Part shown: positions 9,160 to 17,008 of the stretch, one piece after another | Position numbering within the stretch: the first letter of the stretch is position 1 | Layout of the letters: every line of letters starts with the position of its first letter | Assembly: GCA_964484195.1 (NCBI GenBank) | Contig: CAZAER010000006.1 | Coordinates: 1-64,000 of the forward strand | Direction: 5' to 3' | Source: JALHOP01 sp964484195 | GTDB lineage: Bacteria; Myxococcota; XYA12-FULL-58-9; JALHOP01 | Length of the DNA: 64,000 nucleotides | Translations under genes and position numbers: made by a program | The notes under the pieces: generated by a model | Database searches by the model: none | The model's input: only the letters and a program-made list of their open reading frames with translations | What the model was told of the DNA's origin: nothing

Positions 9160-10011
9160 ATGTCTAGTCCCGTTACCGCGCTCGAGCTTCGAGCGCGCAA
9201 AGCCTCTCCCGAAAAAATCGTGATGGTCACGGCGTACGATGCGACGTTCGCCGCGTTGTTCGATCAGGGCGGCGTCGATGCGCTCTTGGTCGGTGACTCG
9301 CTCGGCATGGTCGTGCAGGGCCATGACACCACCCTGCCCGTCACCGTCGATCACATGATCTATCACGCCCAGGCTGTCCGCCGTGGCGCACGCCGTGCCC
9401 ATCTCACGGTCGACCTGCCCTTCATGAGCTACCAAGTGTCGCTCGAGGATGCGCTGCGCGCCGCGGGCCGCTTGGTGCAGGAAGGTGGCGCTCAGTCGGT
9501 GAAGCTCGAGGGCGGACGCGACTACGCTCCGCACATCACCCGCATGGTGCGCGCCGGCATCCCGGTGATGGGACACGTCGGGCTGACGCCGCAGAGCGTG
9601 AACACTCTCGGTGGCTTCAAGGTGCAAGGCCGCACGAATCGTGAAGCCCGCAACATCGTCGACGACGCGCAGGCGCTCGAAGACGCCGGCTGCTTTGCGG
9701 TGGTGCTCGAAGCCATCCCCGCCGACCTCGCAGCCGAGATCACCGGCCGCTTGAGCATCCCGACCATCGGCATCGGTGCGGGCGCCGGCTGTGACGGCCA
9801 AGTGCTCGTGGGCTACGACATGGTCGGACTGAACCCTGCGTTCAAGCCGAAGTTCGTGAAGCGCTACGACAACCTCGGTGAGTCCGTCATCGCAGCCACC
9901 AAGAGCTACGTGGCGGAAGTTCGCGCCGGCACCTTCCCTGGGCCCGAGCACGAGTTCAGCGGCGGCTTGCGGGTCGTCCCCGAAGCGGCGCCCTACGCAG
10001 CCGGCAAGTGA
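9160..10011 (+). CDS. panB: 3-methyl-2-oxobutanoate hydroxymethyltransferase (ketopantoate hydroxymethyltransferase)
   Basis: First committed step of pantothenate (vitamin B5) synthesis: transfer of a hydroxymethyl group from methylene-tetrahydrofolate to 2-oxoisovalerate, giving ketopantoate in the cytoplasm. The 283-residue protein has the usual PanB length and family motifs: MVTAYDATFAALFD, the metal-binding VGDSLGMV, DLPFMSYQ, KLEGG and PVMGHVGLTPQS. An AGACGGAGG ribosome-binding site sits just upstream of the ATG. panC starts within its stop codon, so the two are translationally coupled. panD and panE are not in the window. Confidence 0.97.
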   Translation: MSSPVTALELRARKASPEKIVMVTAYDATFAALFDQGGVDALLVGDSLGMVVQGHDTTLPVTVDHMIYHAQAVRRGARRAHLTVDLPFMSYQVSLEDALRAAGRLVQEGGAQSVKLEGGRDYAPHITRMVRAGIPVMGHVGLTPQSVNTLGGFKVQGRTNREARNIVDDAQALEDAGCFAVVLEAIPADLAAEITGRLSIPTIGIGAGAGCDGQVLVGYDMVGLNPAFKPKFVKRYDNLGESVIAATKSYVAEVRAGTFPGPEHEFSGGLRVVPEAAPYAAGK

Positions 10012-10835
10012 AGCCCGAGGTCATTCGCGACGCCCAGGCCATGCGTGCGTGGCGTGACGCGCGCGCCGGTCAGCGGGTCGCCCTCGTGCCGACGATGGGC
10101 TACCTGCACGATGGTCATCTGGGCCTCGTGAAGCGGGCGCGCGAGCTCGCCGATCAGGTGGTCGCGTCGATCTTCGTCAACCCGACGCAGTTTGGACCGA
10201 ACGAGGACTTCTCGCGCTATCCGCGCGACGAGGCGGGTGATCTCGCAAAGCTCGCGGCGGCCGGTGTCGATGCCGTGTTCGCGCCCGAGGCCGCGGCGCT
10301 CTACCCCGCGGGCTTCGATACCTACGTAGTGCCCGAGGAGCTCGCCAAAGGGCTCGACGGCGCGTCGCGTCCGGGCCACTTCCGTGGCGTATGCACCGTG
10401 GTCTGCCTGCTGTTTCGTATCACCCGGTGCGACGTCGCAGTCTTCGGCGAGAAGGACTACCAGCAGCTCGGCATCATCCGGCGCATGACGCGCGACCTTT
10501 GGCTCGACGTCGACATCGTCGGCCATCCCACGGTGCGCGAGCCCGATGGTTTGGCGATGAGCTCACGCAACGTCTACCTTTCGGCGGACGAGAGAAAGAG
10601 CGCGCTATCGCTTTCGCGGACATTGTTCGCGATGCGTGAGACGGCGGCACGCGAGAAAGACGTAGCAAGGCTGCTCGAGGCGGGCCGCGCCTCGCTCGGC
10701 GAGGTGAAGCTCGACTACCTCGCCATCGTCGGCGCCGACGATCTGCGCCCGCTTGCGCGCCTCGACCGGCCGGCGCGCGCGTTGGTTGCCGCCTTCGTGG
10801 GCAAGACGCGTTTGATCGACAACGTCGCTCTCTAG
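10008..10835 (+). CDS. panC: Pantothenate synthetase (pantoate-beta-alanine ligase)
   Basis: ATP-dependent condensation of pantoate with beta-alanine to pantothenate in the cytoplasm. The 275-residue protein carries the nucleotidyltransferase motif PTMGYLHDGH (HIGH-type), then FVNPTQFGPNEDF, GHFRGVCTVV, FGEKDYQQL and the KMSKS-like MSSRN. It starts at GTG 10008, overlapping the panB TGA by four bases (GTGA), so it is co-translated with panB. Its TAG stop shares a CTAG with the stop of the convergent gene. Function is secure from motif order and context. Confidence 0.97.
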   Translation: MKPEVIRDAQAMRAWRDARAGQRVALVPTMGYLHDGHLGLVKRARELADQVVASIFVNPTQFGPNEDFSRYPRDEAGDLAKLAAAGVDAVFAPEAAALYPAGFDTYVVPEELAKGLDGASRPGHFRGVCTVVCLLFRITRCDVAVFGEKDYQQLGIIRRMTRDLWLDVDIVGHPTVREPDGLAMSSRNVYLSADERKSALSLSRTLFAMRETAAREKDVARLLEAGRASLGEVKLDYLAIVGADDLRPLARLDRPARALVAAFVGKTRLIDNVAL

Positions 10836-12601
10836 CGCGACCAGCTACGCACGAAGTCTTCGTGTTTGGCGTGCTCGCTGAAGCGGTCAGCGCGGGTCTC
10901 CGCGAAGATCCAGTAGGCGCGGCGATCGACCTCGGCTACCTGCGACACGTCACCGTCGTACATGTTGGCGCCGAGCCGCGGACCCACCAGCAAGTCCATG
11001 GCGCCACGCTGGGCAGCGCGATGGGTGGTCTCGACCGCGAAGATGGCCGGGCGGCCACTCAGGATATTTTTGCCGACCGCGTCGACGATGGCGGGGTCGA
11101 GTCGATCGCGCACGGTCGTCGTCCCCCGCGCCATGACGTAGTTGTTGTTCACGAAGGCCCAGGAGCGTGGCTGCGCGGCGTTGCTCGTCGGGCGCTCGAC
11201 CACCACGGAGGCAGCGTGCGTATCGAGGAGCACCCAGTAGGTCTGGAAGCGCGGCTGTCCGTCGGAGCGACGAATGCCGCCGAACACATGGGTGGTGATG
11301 GCCGCGAAGAACTCGCAGTCGAGGAGGCGCTGTCCGGTACGCGCCGGCAGCAAGTCGTTCACCAGTCCCTGAGTGTCGTGGGTCAGCCGACCGATATCGA
11401 AGTCCTGCATGCCACCGACTTTGAGCGCTCCCTGGATGTCGAGCGAATGGCAGTGCAGGTAGAACGCGGTGAGGTACTGCTGCCAGCGCGTGAACACGTC
11501 CGATGGCGCGATGCCTCGGTCGAGCAATTGCTGCACGTGTGCACGCACCTGCGCGAGGTCGTAAGGGTTCCCGCCGCGAGGCCAGCCGGCGCTGTGTTGC
11601 CAGTCATGCTGCGCTTTCAAGGTGCGAGCGTACGCCGCGGCGGACACGGTGCGCGTATCGGCGTCGAAGTCGTAGACGAGGTCGACCTGGCGCGGCAGCC
11701 AGTAGGCGCTGCCGGTGCGAACGTCGCGCAAATCGCTGCGGTAGTAGCCGTCGAAGGCGCGCATGCCCACGACCAACCCGGCGTCGGTGGTGCCGGCGAC
11801 ACGCCCGTCGTTCACGGCGATGCTCCAGCCGTCGCGGAACTCGACCGGGAGATTGCTCACCTGGAGATCGAGACGCTGCAGACGCGCGATGAAGGCGTCG
11901 AGATTTCCACGCGTACCGGCCGCGATGAGGCGCCGCGTCGCTCCGTCGACGATGCGCTGGGCTTCGGCCGCACGACGTGGCGAGGCTGGTTGCGCGGCGA
12001 GCCGCTGCAAGGCCGCGATGGCGGAGTCGGGTGCTCCGTCGAATGACTGGACATCGTCGACTTGGGGCGCTGGTCCCGCCGGGGCGCCGGTCCGGGCGTT
12101 ACCCGTCGGACGAGTCGCAAGAGGGGCAGTCTCCGCGGCGCGCTCGAGCCGCAAGCGCACGGCGTAGCCAACCAGACGCTTGCCGTCGGCATCACTCGCG
12201 CGCAGGCGATTCTCGGCGATCAACGCCTGCGTCACCGCGTCAGCCAGGTGCTCGCGATCGACCGGAGACAGAGCCACGAGCTCACGGCTCATCGACCGCC
12301 ACTGAGTCTCGAGCGCGGCGACCAGCGCGAGATCCCAGGCGCGTCCCGAGAGCGCGCGCATCGGCAAGGTGGCGTTGCCGGAGATGGCGCGAACGGCGCG
12401 GCTTACCGTCTGCGATGGCGGACGCAGCGTACCAGCGCGCGGCGTGGCGAGCCCGTCGGTTCGGCGACGCTCACGGCGTACGGCGCGTGGCGCCGGAGCA
12501 TTGAGCACCGGATCGCGCCCGACCACGGCACCGTCATCGGCCTGGCCGAGGGCGAGGCTGCGCGCAGGGGCGACTACGGATGAGACCGCCGGAAGTGCCA
12601 C
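10832..12601 (-). CDS. Hypothetical protein with possible transglutaminase-like C-terminal domain
   Basis: A 589-residue protein with no signal peptide. The first 250 residues are Ala/Arg-rich, helical and low-complexity. The C-terminal third holds LLDCEFFAAI (Cys429), then VLLDTHAAS (His462), then WAFVNNNY (Asn/Asp near 485). This Cys-His-Asn spacing resembles the transglutaminase/papain-like fold, so a cysteine peptidase or transglutaminase-like activity is possible; this is inference from one pattern. The GTG start at 12601 is weak because no ribosome-binding site is visible, and an internal start such as the ATG at residue 81 cannot be excluded. The gene converges on panC, sharing CTAG at the stops. 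I do not recognise a named family. Confidence 0.55.
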   Translation of the reverse strand: MALPAVSSVVAPARSLALGQADDGAVVGRDPVLNAPAPRAVRRERRRTDGLATPRAGTLRPPSQTVSRAVRAISGNATLPMRALSGRAWDLALVAALETQWRSMSRELVALSPVDREHLADAVTQALIAENRLRASDADGKRLVGYAVRLRLERAAETAPLATRPTGNARTGAPAGPAPQVDDVQSFDGAPDSAIAALQRLAAQPASPRRAAEAQRIVDGATRRLIAAGTRGNLDAFIARLQRLDLQVSNLPVEFRDGWSIAVNDGRVAGTTDAGLVVGMRAFDGYYRSDLRDVRTGSAYWLPRQVDLVYDFDADTRTVSAAAYARTLKAQHDWQHSAGWPRGGNPYDLAQVRAHVQQLLDRGIAPSDVFTRWQQYLTAFYLHCHSLDIQGALKVGGMQDFDIGRLTHDTQGLVNDLLPARTGQRLLDCEFFAAITTHVFGGIRRSDGQPRFQTYWVLLDTHAASVVVERPTSNAAQPRSWAFVNNNYVMARGTTTVRDRLDPAIVDAVGKNILSGRPAIFAVETTHRAAQRGAMDLLVGPRLGANMYDGDVSQVAEVDRRAYWIFAETRADRFSEHAKHEDFVRSWSR

Positions 12602-12664
12602 CTGGTCATTATCTCGCCGACCGTCGGCGGGGTTGCTTGTGGGGTGTGCGCGAGAACGCCGTGT

Positions 12665-13474
12665 TTACCAGTAGCTTTCGATGTGCAGCTGACCGGGGTC
12701 GTGGCGCTTGTGCACCTTAAACCCGCGAGATTCGAGCATGGCCTGCATGCTGGTGATCATCTCGGGGTTGCCGCAGAGGTAGACGTGCGCCGTCTCGGGC
12801 GTGACCTGACGTCGTGTCATCGCCTCGATCTCGCCGCCTTCGAAAAGACCTTGCACGCGACCGGTGCGGCCGCCCCAGGCGACCTCGGGTCGGGTCACCG
12901 AGGGCAGGTACGAGAGCCAAGGTCGGGACGCCGCGAGCTTGGTGAGGTGGTCGTGGTAGCCGAGGTCCGCCACGTAACGCGTGCCGTGGACGAGCACCCA
13001 GTGGCGCCCCTGCGGTGTTTCGGGTTGCGACTCGAGCATCGAGACGAATGGCGCGAGACCCGTGCCGGTGGCGATCAGCAAGACGTCGTCGGCCGGCGTC
13101 ACACCCTCGAGGGTGAAGGTGCCGACGGCTTTGGTGCTCATCCAGACGCGTCCGCCCAGCGGGAGCGCGAACAGGCGCGGAGTGAAGGCGCCGTCGTCGA
13201 CCATGTTGAGATAGAACTCGACCGAGTCACGTTGCCTCGACGGGGAAGCAATCGAATAGGCGCGCTTGATGAGCTTGTCGGTCGCGGCGACTGCCGGGTC
13301 GCGATCCGCTTTAGCGTTTTGCGCGCGGGCATGCGTGCCCGGTAGGCCAAGGGTCGCGTATTGGCCGGGGACGAAGTCGAACAGTGGTCCGTCGGGGCGG
13401 ACGCCGAGCACGATGAGGTCGGGTCCGACCTGATCGCGGCGCACGATGGTGGCATTGAGTGTCGGGCTGGCCAT
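12665..13474 (-). CDS. fpr: Ferredoxin-NADP(+) reductase
   Basis: A 269-residue FAD-dependent reductase moving electrons between NADPH and ferredoxin or flavodoxin in the cytoplasm. The FAD-binding beta-barrel holds the RAYSIASP motif (RxYS) and the NADP domain holds IATGTGLAPF and CGNPEMI. The C-terminus ends in IESYW, the aromatic tail that stacks on FAD in bacterial Fpr-type enzymes. Length and motif order fit the family. The ATG at 13474 lies only 30 bases from the likely start of the divergent aldehyde dehydrogenase gene, so promoters for the two genes must overlap coding sequence. No ferredoxin gene is visible nearby. Confidence 0.93.
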   Translation of the reverse strand: MASPTLNATIVRRDQVGPDLIVLGVRPDGPLFDFVPGQYATLGLPGTHARAQNAKADRDPAVAATDKLIKRAYSIASPSRQRDSVEFYLNMVDDGAFTPRLFALPLGGRVWMSTKAVGTFTLEGVTPADDVLLIATGTGLAPFVSMLESQPETPQGRHWVLVHGTRYVADLGYHDHLTKLAASRPWLSYLPSVTRPEVAWGGRTGRVQGLFEGGEIEAMTRRQVTPETAHVYLCGNPEMITSMQAMLESRGFKVHKRHDPGQLHIESYW

Positions 13475-13504
13475 CTGACGAACAAAATGCGTAGCATGAG
13501 GGTC

Positions 13505-14953
13505 ATGGGCCAGTCAGCAACTCCATTGGCGGAGGCGAACAGCACGGGGCTGAACGAGCGCTTCGCCCGCATGCACAAAGCGGTGCGGGAGCACGGCTTT
13601 CCCGACTACGAGAAGCGCCGCGAGCGACTCGATCGCCTGCTCGACCTGACGCTGGCCTATCGCACGCGCTTCATCGAGGCGGTGTCGGCGGACTTCGGGC
13701 ACCGATCGAAACACGAGACCGCGCTCGCCGAGATCTATCCCGCGGTCGCGAACATGCGACATGCCCGGCGCAAGCTGAAGACCTGGATGAAGCCGAAGCG
13801 CGCCCCGCTCTCTTTCGTCTTCCTCCCGGCTCGCGCGAGCATCGTCTACGAGCCGCTCGGCGTGGTCGGCATCTTGTCGCCGTGGAACTATCCGCTCCTG
13901 CTCGCGCTCATCCCGGCCGCGGAGGCGATGGCGGCGGGCAATCGCATCATGCTCAAGCCTTCGGAGTTGACGCCCGCGACCTCCGAGGTGCTGCGCGAGC
14001 TCTTCAGCAACGGCTTCGACGAAGACGAGGCCGCGGTCGTGGTCGGCGGCGTCGACGTCGCGCAAGAATTCGCGAAGCTCCCCTTCGATCACTTGTTCTT
14101 CACCGGGTCGACGAATGTCGGCCGCCACGTCATGCGCGCGGCGGCGGAGAACCTGACTCCCGTGACCTTGGAGCTCGGCGGCAAGTCGCCGGCGCTCGTG
14201 CACGAGGACTACGACCTCGCACGCGCCGCGGAGCGCATCACCTTCGGCAAGCTCTTGAACGCCGGTCAGACCTGCATCGCGCCCGACTACGCCCTGGTGG
14301 CCGAGCGCAAGGTCGACGCGTTCGTCAGCGCCATGCAGGCGGCCGCGGGCAAGCTCTATGGACGCTACGAAGGCAACTCGAACTACAGCAGCATCGTCAG
14401 CGAGCGCCATCGCGAGCGCTTGGTGCGGCTGCTCGACGAGGCCGAGAAAGGCGGCGCCAAGCTGGTGAAGCTCGGCGACCCGGCGGTCGAAGAAGAAGAG
14501 AAGAACGAGGGCTCGCGCAAGCTCGCACCGACGCTCGTGGTCGGCGCCAAGCCCGACATGACGCTGCTCAAAGAAGAGATCTTCGGGCCGATCTTGCCGA
14601 TCGTGCCCTATACGAATCTCGAAGAGGCGCTGCGCTACATCAACGAGCGCGACAAGCCGCTGGCATTCTATTACTTCGACAACGACGGCGCGCGCATCGA
14701 GGCGGTACGCACACGCACGAGCTCCGGCGGCATGGTCGTGAACGATACGCTATTGCATATCGCGCAAGAAGAGCTGGGCTTCGGCGGGGTCGGGCCGTCG
14801 GGGATGGGCCGCTATCACGGATTCGAGGGGTTCAAGACCTTCTCGAATCAGCGAGCGGTGTATTACCAGTCGCGACTCGCGCAAACGTGGCGGTTCAACC
14901 CGCCGTATCTGGGCTTCGTCGAGAAGATGCTGCGCTGGCTGATCGGATACTGA
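13505..14953 (+). CDS. Aldehyde dehydrogenase, coniferyl-aldehyde dehydrogenase subgroup
   Basis: NAD(P)-dependent oxidation of an aldehyde to its acid. The 482-residue protein shows SPWNYPLLLALIPAAEA, MLKPSELTP, FTGSTNVGR, the general base in LELGGKSP and the catalytic Cys in NAGQTCIAPDY. NAGQTCIAPDY is the variant typical of the membrane-associated/coniferyl aldehyde dehydrogenase branch (CALDH, FALDH). The hydrophobic C-terminal end (PPYLGFVEKMLRWLIGY) fits membrane attachment. The natural substrate cannot be read from sequence; long-chain fatty or aromatic aldehydes are both possible. ATG starts exist at 13487, 13496 and 13505. I chose 13505 because it has TGAGGG close upstream and begins the conserved part. 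Confidence 0.88.
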   Translation: MGQSATPLAEANSTGLNERFARMHKAVREHGFPDYEKRRERLDRLLDLTLAYRTRFIEAVSADFGHRSKHETALAEIYPAVANMRHARRKLKTWMKPKRAPLSFVFLPARASIVYEPLGVVGILSPWNYPLLLALIPAAEAMAAGNRIMLKPSELTPATSEVLRELFSNGFDEDEAAVVVGGVDVAQEFAKLPFDHLFFTGSTNVGRHVMRAAAENLTPVTLELGGKSPALVHEDYDLARAAERITFGKLLNAGQTCIAPDYALVAERKVDAFVSAMQAAAGKLYGRYEGNSNYSSIVSERHRERLVRLLDEAEKGGAKLVKLGDPAVEEEEKNEGSRKLAPTLVVGAKPDMTLLKEEIFGPILPIVPYTNLEEALRYINERDKPLAFYYFDNDGARIEAVRTRTSSGGMVVNDTLLHIAQEELGFGGVGPSGMGRYHGFEGFKTFSNQRAVYYQSRLAQTWRFNPPYLGFVEKMLRWLIGY

Positions 14954-14954
14954 C

Positions 14955-16289
14955 TTATTTCGACAGCGTCACGACGAGCGCGTTGCCACGGGGCTCGACG
15001 CGGGCGTCCTGCACGTTCGAGGCGACCTCGAGCACGTAGCGCGTCTTGTCCTGGTAGCTGCCGACGCGGACCTTGTTGACCAGGGCGCCCTTGGGCTCCG
15101 GGGTCTTGGCGTCACGCTTGCCGGGAACGTCGACGACGTAGCGGCGCGGGTTGTCGAGCCAGAAGGCGTGCGGCTTGGCCGCGGCGCTGCCACTCGCGAG
15201 AGTCACCTCGGTCGCCGTACCTGTCGCCTTACGCGGGAGCAGGTCGCTCGCGGGCTTCGCCGGGGCGGCAGCCGGCTTCACGGGTGCTTGCGCGACCTTG
15301 GGCTCGGCTGGCTCGCTGGGCTTGGCGACGATGACGGGTTCTTCGACCTTGGCGGTGACGACGGGGACCGGCGCTTCGAGGTCGGGCAGCGGTGGCTCCG
15401 CTGTCTTGGCAACCGCGACGGCTTGGCCACCTTGCGCGCCGATGGTGACCGGAGTCGCGAGTGGCGGCAGCGCTTCGGCGGCGGGCGCTTCGGCGATGGT
15501 CGCGGACGGGACGGGCAGCTCCTCGTCGAGGTCCTGCGTGCCCGCGCCGAAGACGTGCGGCAACGCCGAGAGCACGAGAGCCAAGCCCATACCGCCGATC
15601 ATCCCGAAGGCGGCGCTGCTCCAGGAGCTCTGCTGGCGGCGCACGACCGGACGCGGCTGCTCCGGCGTCGGCATCATGGGCAGCGGCCAGTCCCCTGCCC
15701 TACCCTCGAGACGCTCGCGAACGGTGTTGCCGATGCGCTGCGCTTCGTCGTCGGTGAGACTCGTGAACTGTACGCCATAGAGGACATGCTGCGGATCGAG
15801 GTCGCGGCGCCAGATGACGGCGCAGAGGAGTGACAACGGATCTTCGGCGAGGCCGAGCTTGAAGCGCACCCAAATGCGCTGACCGGGAGCGAGCTCGAGC
15901 GGCAAGGCGCAAGCGATGCCGGTCGTCGACAGATTCAAGACAGCGCCGCGATAAAGGTCGGAGTCGCCTTCGACCATGATGTCGAGGGGGACAGCGAAGC
16001 GCACACGCTCCGGCGGGATGGCACCGGCGGCGAGGATGGGCATCTCGGTGTCGAAAGCTTCTTCGGCGATGGCGTTCGGGTCGGTCGGGGCGGGCTCCAT
16101 GCCGGGCTCGTCCTCGAGAATCACCGAGGAGACGTCGAGCTCGACGGCGTCTTCGAGGGGGGCTGGTGCTTCCTGGAAGCGGGTGTCGTCGATGGCGATG
16201 GGCATCGAGAAGAGGTCTGAGGAGAAGCCTTCGGGGGTACCGGTGGGCTCGTTCGCGTCGAAGTCGCTTCCGAACTTTGTTTCAGCCAT
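14955..16289 (-). CDS. PilZ-domain membrane protein with C-terminal AMIN-like domain
   Basis: A 444-residue protein. Residues 1-90 are acidic and disordered. Residues 93-192 form a PilZ domain, the usual cyclic-di-GMP receptor, with the NxSxxG motif at 119-124 (NLSTTG). The expected RxxxR upstream is not clear (only R95 and R97), so ligand binding is uncertain. A single membrane helix lies at about 226-247, then a long Ala/Pro/Glu-rich linker. The last 75 residues (FWLDNPRRYVVDVPG, then RYVLEVAS) match AMIN domains, which bind peptidoglycan in PilQ and AmiC. It would place a cytoplasmic PilZ domain and a periplasmic wall-binding domain on one chain. Its stop lies one base from the stop of the convergent aldehyde dehydrogenase gene. 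Confidence 0.8.
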   Translation of the reverse strand: MAETKFGSDFDANEPTGTPEGFSSDLFSMPIAIDDTRFQEAPAPLEDAVELDVSSVILEDEPGMEPAPTDPNAIAEEAFDTEMPILAAGAIPPERVRFAVPLDIMVEGDSDLYRGAVLNLSTTGIACALPLELAPGQRIWVRFKLGLAEDPLSLLCAVIWRRDLDPQHVLYGVQFTSLTDDEAQRIGNTVRERLEGRAGDWPLPMMPTPEQPRPVVRRQQSSWSSAAFGMIGGMGLALVLSALPHVFGAGTQDLDEELPVPSATIAEAPAAEALPPLATPVTIGAQGGQAVAVAKTAEPPLPDLEAPVPVVTAKVEEPVIVAKPSEPAEPKVAQAPVKPAAAPAKPASDLLPRKATGTATEVTLASGSAAAKPHAFWLDNPRRYVVDVPGKRDAKTPEPKGALVNKVRVGSYQDKTRYVLEVASNVQDARVEPRGNALVVTLSK

Positions 16290-16480
16290 GGGCGAAACCT
16301 AAGGCTCGGGGATCGGGGAGTAAAATTTTCGGCGAATTGTGACGGCGTTTCCCGCTCCGGGGGCCTATCGGGCTCGTTTACGTTTCGATCTCCCGAAGTG
16401 TCAGACGCGACGTGTATAGGGGGTCAATCAACACAGCCGACCATCTCGTGAGACGAGACGGTTCAAATACGGAGATATGT

Positions 16481-17002
16481 ATGGCCGGCGTAAACAAAGT
16501 GATTCTCGTAGGAAATCTCGGTGCTGACCCCGAAGTGCGTTACACGCCTAGCGGGCAGCCCGTCGCCAACTTCCGCATTGCCACGTCCGAGAGCTGGATG
16601 GACAAGCAAGGTCAGAAGCAAGAGCGCACCGAGTGGCACCGCATCGTCGCGTGGGGAAAGCTCGCCGAGCTCTGCGGCGAATACCTCGCCAAGGGTCGTC
16701 AGGTGTACGTCGAAGGCAAGCTCCAGACGCGCCAGTGGGACGACCGCGACGGCAACAAGAAATACTCGACCGAAATCCAAGCGCAGCAAATCACCTTCCT
16801 CGGCGGCCGCGATGGCGCGCCGCGTGGCGAGGGTGGGTTCGCGCGTGACAACGGCGGCCAGAATGGCCGTCGCATGAACGGACACGAAGGTGGCGGCGGT
16901 CCCGGTGGTCCGGGTGGTCCGGGTGGGGGTGGGGGTGGCGGTGGCGAAGACAACTTCGACTACGGTCCCCCGCCGATGACCGACGACGACGTTCCGTTCT
17001 GA
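16481..17002 (+). CDS. ssb: Single-stranded DNA-binding protein
   Basis: A 173-residue OB-fold protein that coats single-stranded DNA in replication, repair and recombination. The N-terminal 110 residues carry NKVILVGNLGADPEVRYTPS, the TEWHRIVAWGK segment, YLAKGRQVYVEGKLQTRQW and STEIQAQQITFLG. A Gly-rich flexible tail follows, ending in the acidic DDDVPF tip that recruits partner proteins. The ATG at 16481 has GGAGA five bases upstream; the earlier in-frame start at 16412 adds an unconserved leader and is rejected. The 190-base upstream region has no clear LexA box. Confidence 0.97.
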   Translation: MAGVNKVILVGNLGADPEVRYTPSGQPVANFRIATSESWMDKQGQKQERTEWHRIVAWGKLAELCGEYLAKGRQVYVEGKLQTRQWDDRDGNKKYSTEIQAQQITFLGGRDGAPRGEGGFARDNGGQNGRRMNGHEGGGGPGGPGGPGGGGGGGGEDNFDYGPPPMTDDDVPF

Positions 17003-17008
17003 GAGCCG

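Noticed and set aside
16444..16458. TCTCGT-GAG-ACGAGA palindrome before ssb as a LexA/SOS box
   Set aside because: It does not match known LexA operators (such as CTGT-N8-ACAG), and a six-base dyad in GC-rich DNA is weak evidence.
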